Assembly: GCF_003473485.1 (NCBI RefSeq)
Contig: NC_053046.1
Span: 19,467,001-19,531,000 of the forward strand
From: Medicago truncatula
Lineage: Eukaryota; Streptophyta; Magnoliopsida; Fabales; Fabaceae
DNA length: 64,000 nt
Direction of reading: 5' to 3'
In this document: positions 56,509 to 64,000 of the stretch, piece by piece
Numbering within the stretch: position 1 is the first letter of the stretch
Layout: every line of letters begins with the position of its first letter
The notes under the pieces: generated by a model
Told to the model about the DNA's origin: nothing
Database searches by the model: none
Seen by the model: only the letters and a program-made list of their open reading frames with translations
Position numbers and translations under genes: made by a program

Positions 56509-56723
56509 TAATAACTGTCTCACACTAGTGTTCATTAAGTTTTTTGTTTTTATTTTCTTAAAGGATTAAGATTCTTAATTTGGTTATGTAGTTTTATATT
56601 ATTTATTTATTGATGAATAAAGAGTTTAGCTAGTTATATATTGTACTGAATTATGCAAAGGATGGTATCAACAAGGAGTATTTGACATCTCCATGTTTCC
56701 TTGGGCACAAAGTGTTTGCTTGG

Positions 56724-56872
56724 GGAAAATACTTGGGTGACATAGAGTTGGGTAACATTGGTGACATTGGTCAATCACAATACCACAATGCTTGTGTTTC
56801 TCTCTCTTTCACAAGCATTTGACATTATGATTGGTTAATGTCACCCAACTCTATGTCACCCAAGTGTTACCC
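56724..56872. mobile_element. 149-bp MITE with perfect 9-bp TSD
   Basis: The arms ggaaaatacttgggtgacat + agagttgggt and the inverted right arm fold almost fully. The flanks are identical: tttgcttgg at 56715-56723 and 56873-56881. It is inserted in a stretch of tandem-like gtttgcttggagtgtttgaca sequence. Confidence 0.88.
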
Positions 56873-57162
56873 TTTGCTTGGAGTCTTTCACATTTCCAGG
56901 TTTGCTCGGATACATAGTGCCGGCTTGGAGTGTTTGACATCTCAATGCCCGGGAACAAAGTTCTGGATAAGAGTCTTTCACATGTCTATGTTTTCTCGAG
57001 AATGAAGTGTCGGGTTGGAGTGTCGTGTTAGTTTTTGCTCCTTAGTCGTATGCTCCCTTCGTTTGCAGGATTTGAGGTCTGCTTGGTAGGTTGGATCTCC
57101 GTCCTTTTATACATAGATAATGATGGTGTATCTTGTGGAAGAGACGTACGCCTTATTTATTA

Positions 57163-57981
57163 CTCCCTCCGTCCCAAATTATATGCCGCTTTGGCACTTC
57201 TACGCATATTAAGAAATCTTTAACTTTTGTGAACTTTGTTAAAATTAAATATGTTTTTTCCTCTTTTACCCTTGGCAACACAATTACTCCAACTTGATTG
57301 CCACCGTCCCAAATTCCTCAAACTCCAAGGCAATGAATTCACACGGTTCCTTCTCTCTCTTCAATTGCACTACCAAGGCAATGAAATAATGAAACAATCC
57401 AACGATACCTTTTTCTCTCTTTCTCCCGTGTAAAAACTTGAAAAAATTCATTTGATTTAAAAAAAACCTCCAATTTGTTCATGAAAATATTTCAAGTTTC
57501 CCTCCAAAAAAATTAGTATGTGGCTGTTCTTTTTCCTATGATTAAGATTATTGAACTAAACAAAAACATACCAATATGACTTCAAATCATGAATCTTCTC
57601 TTTTGATACATGTTTGAATGATGTCCAGGAGCATATTGGTAAGTAACTAAACACCCGTTTATTGCTTCTTCACGCCTCTATCTTATGATTGTAGTCAAGA
57701 GTAAACTTTGTCTTATTTTCTCACACTACAAACTTGGTCAATTAATTTCAATTTAATGTGGATTAGTATGGGAACCGTGAATAACAATAAATACATGGGA
57801 ACCGTGAATAACAAGTGAATTATGGATTATGAGAACCTTGAATAAAAAGTTTTGGAAAAAGAGAATAGACAAGGGCAAATTAGGAAGAACATGAATAATT
57901 TTACATTGATATTGCAAAACGACTTATAATTTGGGACAATTTTTTTTCTCCAAAACGTCATACATTGTGGGACGGAGGGAG
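57163..57981. mobile_element. Stowaway/mariner-type element, 819 bp
   Basis: The ends ctccctccgtcccaaattat and (inverted) ctccctccgtcccacaatg are flanked by TA (57161-57162, 57982-57983). No transposase was found; the inside contains only spurious short frames. It is longer than most Stowaway MITEs. Confidence 0.82.
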
Positions 57982-58371
57982 TAATTAATGTTCATGGATG
58001 ATATTTACCCCATATTCTTTATGTTAGGAAGAAAAGAAGAAATAAAATACACTGAGGACTTGTCGTTTTGGCGGATTCTCTTGAGACCTGAAATGTCACA
58101 ATCAGGTATTTTCCTCTTACACTGAAGTGTGGCTATTACCTCCTTCTTTTCCTAGATCATGCGGCGGTAGAACCTCCATGACGGTGACAGGTGGAAAGTT
58201 TGGGAATCAGATCTACTTTCCTTCTAATCCAGATTTAACATCTATTACTCCGATTAACGGAGTAACGTTTTGCTGGTTGCACTATACGACCTCAATCTAA
58301 GATGCATTTTCAATAGGATTTTTATAGTGATTTTACTCCACTAGAGTGAGGCATGCATTTTGTTATTTTAA

Positions 58372-59726
58372 GGGTTAATAGGCCTTTACCCCCCTGTAAT
58401 ATAGGTCACTTTTGGTTTTGCCCCCTCTTAAAAAAAAAAAAATTGGATTCGGTCCTTGTAAATTTTTTTTGTTTTGGAAAACCCCCCTAGACCAGCCGAC
58501 TGTGCATTTTTGCTAATGTGGCATGTTGCTTCACCCTTTTTGGATGACGTGGCGCGCTGACTGTATAATTTTTTATTTTTTTATATATGGTTCACGTGGC
58601 ATTAAGGATTATTTTTTTAAAAAAATTCTTAAAAAATTTTAAAAAACGAAAAAATATTATAAAAAAATGAAATAAATTCTAGGAAAATAATAAAAATGAT
58701 TAAAAAAACGAAAATAATTATGGAAAAATTAATAAAAATCTGGTAAATGAAAAATATAGAAAATTTAGTAAAAAAAATTCTGGAATAATTTAAAAAATCT
58801 GGTAAAATGAAAAAAATATAGAAAATTTATTAAAAAAAAATCTGGAAAAATTAATATATTTAAAAAAATTTATATTTCCATATTATTTTCAATAGAGGAA
58901 AAATTTTAAAATTCTGGAAAAATAAAAAAAAAAATCATATTTTTTTTTTCGAAATTAAGAAGTTTTATTTTATAGAAAAATAAAAATTCAACAACTTAAA
59001 ATATTTCAAAATTTATGAATCTAATAAGAATAGAATTAAAAATGAAAGTTCATATTTTTCTTTCGAAATTAAAAAGTTTGTTTTTTTATTTTTTATACAG
59101 AAAATGAAAATATTGGAAAGTATATTCATAATTAAAAAAACATAACATTAGATCATGAAGAATAGAATTTCGATATATATTAATTTTTTTTTTATAGAAT
59201 ATCGATATTTTTTTTATAATTTTAATTTAATTCAGATTTTTTTTATAATTTTTTTTGAAAATTTTGATATATATTATTTTTTTTCAGATTTTTTTTATTA
59301 AATTTTCTAGATTTTACTAGAATTTTTAAATTTTTCCAGATTTTTTTCATTTTTATTTATTTTTCCATAATTATTTTCGTTTTTTTAATCATTTTTATTT
59401 TTCCAGAATTTATTTTATTTTTTATAATATTTTTTCGTTTTTTTAAATTTTTTAAGAATTTTTTATTTTTTATTTTAAAAAAAAATCATAAATGCCACGT
59501 GTACCCCATAAAAAAATAAAAAATAAAAATAATTATATAGTCACAGCGCCACGTCATCCGAAAAAGGTGACGCATCATGCCACATCAACAAAAATGCACA
59601 GTCAGCTGGTCTAGGGGGTTTTCCAAAACAAAAAAATTTTACAAGGACCGAATCCAAAATTTTTTTTTTACAGGATGCAAAACCAAAAGTGACCTATATT
59701 ACAGGGGGGTAAAGGCCTATTAACCC
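58372..59726. mobile_element. 1355-bp foldback MULE-type element with perfect 9-bp TSD
   Basis: The outer ~200 bases (gggttaataggcctttaccc ... gatgacgtggcgc) are repeated in reverse at the right end. The AT-rich inside (ctggaaaaat / atttttccag, attttctagatttt) also pairs over much of its length. Identical 9-base flanks ttattttaa lie at 58363-58371 and 59727-59735. No open frame of note. Confidence 0.9.
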
Positions 59727-59735
59727 TTATTTTAA

Positions 59736-61174
59736 TATAGTGAAAATATCCACGAGCTTATTTTTTGGATTTTGAGCTCCAAGCAGTGCCACTAAATGTT
59801 GAATGAATTGCACCTATGATTGTGATTTTGCGCGTGATTCTCTTTTGTATGTTGTGATGGAACATGAAGAAGAAAAATTATTCACACTTGAAGAATTTCT
59901 TGAGTGCCTGGAGGTGGAAGAGTTTTCTCTTAGAAATTGTTGACGCTCAAGGATGCTAGTGTCATGTTCTCCTTGATCTAGAGAAAATACGACAACCCTA
60001 CGATCTTCGTGAATCGGAATAAAAGACGTTTTTTGTATTGCCTTTAAACAACAAAGATATAACGTAAAATGTGCGGCATTCTTGGAACGAGAACGAGTTT
60101 TGACCATCACAAAATGTAGGAGAAAACTATTAAGGTGGTGAATTTGAGGAAATACAAAGGAATTGATGACACAATTCCATTCCTCCTAGCATCAATGATG
60201 TGGAGCAGACCAGCACGATGAGTAACCAATGGAAGTGCTCATATGAGACAGTGATGTGATGGAAGCGGTTCTTTAGTGCAATGAATGTGATTCTCCGATG
60301 AAGAGAAATGAACCTACAACACAGGTTAGCACTCTGACACTCAAGTCGATTAGAGAAATGTTGAAGGAAAGTGTGTGAAAAATGGTGAAAATATGATCGT
60401 ATCTAGGGTGTGGCGCATAACAACACTTAGACCATCTACAATGGTGGGTGCGTCACCTATTTAATTAGGACCACATTAAATAGACACCCTCCTTATAGAG
60501 TATAATATATGAGTGTCTATTATGATCTCTTAACTGCCCTTGGCATAACTAACTCCGAGATATCCGACGAGATATGCTAAGGGCAGTTAAGAGATCATAT
60601 ATATGGATGATTTACATTGTACGACATGAGGTCAAGTGTCAGCACATAAAAAATCTTTTGTGGTTCCTTGAACGCCAAGGATTATGGGTTATTAGACCGT
60701 CATGTATTCATCCGGCGATGTTGACCGAGGTCCAATCCAAAACAGTATTGATACCAAAGATGCATTCATTCTGCTTTTCATATGTCCTTTGTAACGTATA
60801 CCCCGCCTCCAATGGAAGGCATATATAAAAACAAAAGTAAATAATGAAATTAGAAGTTGAGGAGTAATTTTTAAACGGGCGTTCTATCCAAAAAGAATTA
60901 AACCGACAAACATGATAAATTTATGCCGTTACATGTTAAGTTTTTTTTTTTTTTTTTTTTTTGAATAAATGTTAAGTTATGATTACCTTTGGCTGGCAAA
61001 AAATACATAAACAACGGAAACTATATTTATTTCAAAGAAAAAAGTATTAAATTCACACTATTTTTAAACCCGACTCATATGGACCATATTATGATTCATT
61101 GATTCTTATTATATCTATAAATTCCTCTGTTATATAATAATGTATTCATGCAGTGTTTCCATCGAATCATCACA
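59736..61174. other. Intergenic, with a hairpin at 60522-60598
   Basis: The minus open frame 59814-60110 (MMVKTRSRSKNAAHFTLYLC...) and the plus frame 60574-60828 have no recognised relatives. Arms 60522-60546 and 60574-60598 (atgatctcttaactgccctt + ggcat and its inverse) pair over 25 bases with one mismatch. Confidence 0.45.
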
Positions 61175-62614
61175 ATGTCTTCTCCGAGTAGTGTTCATCA
61201 GTTCCATAAGTCACAATGTTTTTTCAAAGTCATCGTCGAGAAAACCCTTAAAAAGAAAGAGATTGTAAGTGCATGTTAATCTTTTATTTAATTTTCTACA
61301 TTAATATTTTTGGTCACAACCTTTTTTATTTAGTTTATTTTTTGTGAATCTAAAATGTTTGCAATGTAACAGATACTTCCTAGGAGTTTTGTGAAGAAAT
61401 ATGGAAAAAAATTATCAAACCCAGTAACCCTAGTTCTACCAAATGGTGATAAATGGGAAGTACATTGGATAAAACGTGACCATGACGTGTGTTTTCAAAA
61501 GGGTTGGGAAAATTTTTCACAACATTATTCAATGAGTTATGGCCATTTTTTAGTTTTTAGACTTGAAACAAGGTCTCAATTTCAAGTAATGATATTTGAC
61601 AAAAGCGCTTTGGAAATGGACTATTGGAGTATACCAAGCCCTAGATATCAAGTTGAAAGAAACATTCATCGTCATGAAGATGCTGAAAAGAGTGGCGATA
61701 AAGACGATTATATTGAGATTTCGGATGAGACTGAAATGCGAAGATCTTCATCACCTCAACCTCACAAAAGAATGAAAACCAGTGACGGTCCATCTCAAAG
61801 GAAAATTCTAAAGAAAGAAAAAATAATTGTGGATCAAAAAATCAAAGGAAAGTTATAATTTTCTCCTCCATCATAATGTTAAATTGATACTTGAATGTTG
61901 AAACTATTTTATTAACTATTTCAGGAGGTAATGCTGAAATTTTCTTCAAAGAAAAGAATGTCTCATCAAATGAAGCTATGAATTGGAAAGAATTACTACA
62001 AAATACTAAAAGGAGAGCCATGAATTTTCATTCCGATAACCCCTTTTTCATTCGTCCGTTGCATCCATCCTACCTTGAACATATGGTATCTATATTTTTT
62101 GTTTTTCTTAGAATCAATCAATTTCCACATTTTACTATATAGTTTATCAATCTAGAAATGTTTTCCTATATAAATATTTTTTCATGTGCTTAAATGATGA
62201 TTGGATCCAGTTTATACCAACATCGTTTTCGAAAGAGTATTTGAATGGCAAGAATGGGATTGCAACCGTGTTGTTTGGTGATGAGGATAAGACTTGGCGC
62301 TTAAACTTCAAGTTCAATGATACAACTAATCGAGCACTCATAACTTCTGGTTGGGGACAAATTGTTGACGAGTATAATTTCAAAGTTGGTGACACTTGTG
62401 TATTTGAGATGACTGATAGTACAAATATTTTCTTTAAAGTTCATATTGTTCGAGCCAATGATCAATCTAGCTCCGAACACTTTCAAGGTATTAAATTTTT
62501 TTTTTTTTTGGGTAGATAGACAAAATGGCAAAATAACATTACAAATGCGTATGTATTCTTGCAGATTTTGGAAATCCTAAATTGAAGAGGAAATCAAATT
62601 CAAGACAAAACTGA
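61175..62614 (+). CDS. REM-like B3-domain transcription factor (two B3 domains)
   Basis: Exons 61175-61264, 61373 to about 61787, 61925-62085, 62211-62487 and 62565-62614. The first B3 domain starts CFFKVIVEKTLKKKE and continues ILPRSFVKKYGKKLSNPVTL, VLPNGDKWEVHW and GHFLVFRLETRSQFQVMIFD. A charged linker with KRMK follows. The second B3 runs NPFFIRPLHPSYLE, IPTSFSKEYLNGKNGIATVL, WGQIVDEYNFKVGDTCVFEM. This is the layout of REM (reproductive meristem) DNA-binding proteins of the nucleus. The exon 2 donor is uncertain: reading on gives a stop at 61858, while a weak gacg|gtcc donor at 61787 restores frame to exon 3. Either a two-domain protein or a one-domain product is possible. Confidence 0.78.
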
Positions 62615-62744
62615 TATATGTATCATTCACAGCTCAGGAAACTTGGAAGTTGCAATTTCAAGACATTGCTATTGAGATTTACCTTAATGTTACCCTACAA
62701 GTCAATGTTTTTTTTTCTATTTCTTTTGTCATTTCGTCAATAAA

Positions 62745-63009
62745 ATGTTTCTTCAAGAGGGCACAGCTGCTGGTTGTGTGTTTGCTGCTGTGGGGTTTCG
62801 GCACTGCTGGCCGCTTGTGTTTTGGCGCTTTGTCGTTATTTTAGGGGCCCTTTGTGTCGGTGGTTTTAGTTGTTGTAGCAGCAGTTAGGTGCTGTTTTTC
62901 TTACCTGTTATTTCCGTACTTTCTGACCACTTGTAATTGTTCCGCTTTAGCGTTCTTGGGTGCTTCTTACACCAAGTTCTGCTTAATAAATTTATCTGAT
63001 TCAAAAAAA
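62745..63009 (+). mobile_element. 5'-truncated LINE, 3' end with poly(A)
   Basis: GC-richer, TG-rich sequence (ctgctggttgtgtgtttgct, then gtggggtttcggc) ends in cttcttacaccaagttctgc, ttaataaatttatctgatt and an A-run at 63001-63009. This is the typical 3' end of plant L1 elements. No coding part is left. It sits about 130 bases after the B3 gene stop. Confidence 0.6.
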
Positions 63010-63593
63010 AATGCGGACTCTTGAGCATAACATGCAGTTTATATACATTCAGTAGAATAATGATCTTCTATGGATATTGGATTACTTTTAAACTTTAAAT
63101 AATTTTATTTTGGTGAACATGACTTTTAAATAAACCAATACATTAATTTTAGATATAAATTTATGTATCTTAATAATCCAAATTTACCATCCCTCTTGTT
63201 ACTATTATTATACTTAAGTTGTTACAAGGCGGCTCATGGAGAGGGCCTAGAAATTCAAATACGGTATACGATGTTTCTTTCCTAAAATTTTCATATCTCT
63301 CGAATAATGTTTTATGTTATATAAATGATGAATTCATGCATTCAAATAGCAAGACAAGAGAAAATTTAGCAAACTATTTTACACTTGTGATTTGGGTAGA
63401 GTTGCACTAGTAGCAGTGTATCATAGTGCATTCTCTTATGTTTCTCAAATTATTCTGGAAGTTTATTTCAGCTTTGATTTGTGATGAGGGTGAACACCTG
63501 AAATTCAAAACAAAACTCATTAAGTCTGTATGTTGCATATTAGAAATTTTTAAATGCATAGCAACATTGATGAAATTTAATATTAATTAGATA
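63010..63593. other. Intergenic, 3' flank of the receptor kinase gene
   Basis: AT-rich; no gene or repeat terminus recognised. Confidence 0.5.
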
Positions 63594-64000
63594 CTAGCCA
63601 AATATGCTCTTGGAATATGAATTTATCTTACCAGTGAGAAAAGTCTTTCTGATTATGTTTAGCTCTCTAGTGGCATCTTCTATATTCATTCTTTCTTTGG
63701 GAGATTCCATCGAACAGGCAAGTCCAATCCTAAAAATGGAAACAAAGCATTTATCCATCGTTGAAATAAGATGCCGATTGCTTCCATCATCTATTGTTGC
63801 TTCTTCAACTCTTGGTACAATACACGGGTCCAAAATCTTCATAATGTTATCAGGAAATGAAATTTCAACATACAAACGCAGATTTTGACCATCTGTAAAC
63901 ATGTCATCCGTCGGTCTTCTTCCCGTAAGCATTTCCAATATAAGCATCCCAAAGCTATACATATCACCATGTGTGGAAACTTCAGAACTCATTCCATACT
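63594..64000 (-). CDS. LRR receptor-like kinase, C-terminal part (runs off window)
   Basis: The minus frame from the window edge reads YGMSSEVSTHGDMYSFGMLI, then LEMLTGRRPTDDMF. This is kinase subdomain IX (invariant Asp in GDMYSFG) of the LRR-XII (EFR/FLS2/Xa21-like) group. It ends with subdomain XI (SPKERMNIEDATRELNIIRK, with the invariant Arg) and a short tail to the stop at 63594. No break is seen. The rest of the kinase, membrane segment and LRR region lie beyond 64000. This group contains pattern-recognition receptors at the plasma membrane. Subdivision within it is not possible from this piece. Confidence 0.85.
   Translation of the reverse strand, partial: YGMSSEVSTHGDMYSFGMLILEMLTGRRPTDDMFTDGQNLRLYVEISFPDNIMKILDPCIVPRVEEATIDDGSNRHLISTMDKCFVSIFRIGLACSMESPKERMNIEDATRELNIIRKTFLTGKINSYSKSIFG

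Noticed and set aside
59814-60110. 98-residue minus-strand gene
   Set aside because: Open frame without recognised domain, promoter or splice context next to a MULE.

Overview
The window is plant nuclear DNA. It has short GT-AG introns, TATA boxes, long AT-rich intergenic stretches and many class I and class II transposable elements. The repeat content (SIRE-like copia LTRs, gypsy LTRs with GC-rich 'cgccacggcgaga' tracts, a tRNA-derived SINE, MULE-type MITEs carrying 'ggtccctgcaaa' ends) and the proteins point to a legume, probably Medicago or a close relative. That placement is inferred from family resemblance; no search was run.

Layout. 1-4689 is the right-hand part of a CACTA (En/Spm) transposon with both its genes; it sits inside a copia LTR whose 3' end follows at 4690-4879. 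5.8-9.0 kb is nested repeats: a solo LTR with a perfect 5-bp target duplication, an Ac/Ds-like hAT element and a MITE. 10.0-12.5 kb (+) is an X8/CBM43 GPI-anchored callose-binding (PDCB-like) gene. 17.9-22.8 kb (-) is a ten-exon plastid-type alpha/beta hydrolase; all exon joins were worked out and the catalytic triad is present. 23-31.3 kb is MITEs, a broken gypsy integrase with LTR, copia LTR relics, and a SINE nested in a MULE-type MITE. 31.4-32.7 kb (+) is an intronless nepenthesin/CDR1-like aspartic protease broken by one in-frame stop. 35.0 kb holds an orphan signal-peptide exon resembling malectin-like LRR receptor kinases. 36.1-36.7 kb (+) is a DMP gene very close to Arabidopsis DMP8/DMP9, the sperm-cell gamete-fusion and haploid-induction factors.

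38.2-56.3 kb is the most unusual part: a cluster of small Pro/Ser-rich genes I cannot assign to a known family. Three are soluble-looking (A, 40989-41567 -; B, 44735-45289 +; C, 48797-49405 +), one is a broken copy (D, 38241-38449 -), and two have a C-terminal membrane segment (E, 50702-51385 -; F, 55226-56282 -). A and C are nearly identical and lie in the arms of a >2-kb inverted duplication around B. A, B and C share a phase-0 intron just after the stop codon, and their second exon remains open in the same frame. E and F have the same plan: one long Pro-rich exon, a phase-0 intron, then a tiny last exon. A 9-mer ATACCGTTA lies upstream of A, B, C and F. Younger repeats (copia RNase H piece, CACTA end, cacggacac MITE, LINE) lie within or next to the cluster.

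57-60 kb is MITEs, including a 1355-bp foldback MULE with a perfect 9-bp target duplication. 61.2-62.6 kb (+) is a two-B3-domain REM-like transcription factor, and 63.6-64.0 kb (-) is the C-terminal kinase end of an LRR receptor kinase running off the window. The host genes look like independent loci; only the Pro-rich cluster shows shared ancestry and possibly shared regulation.
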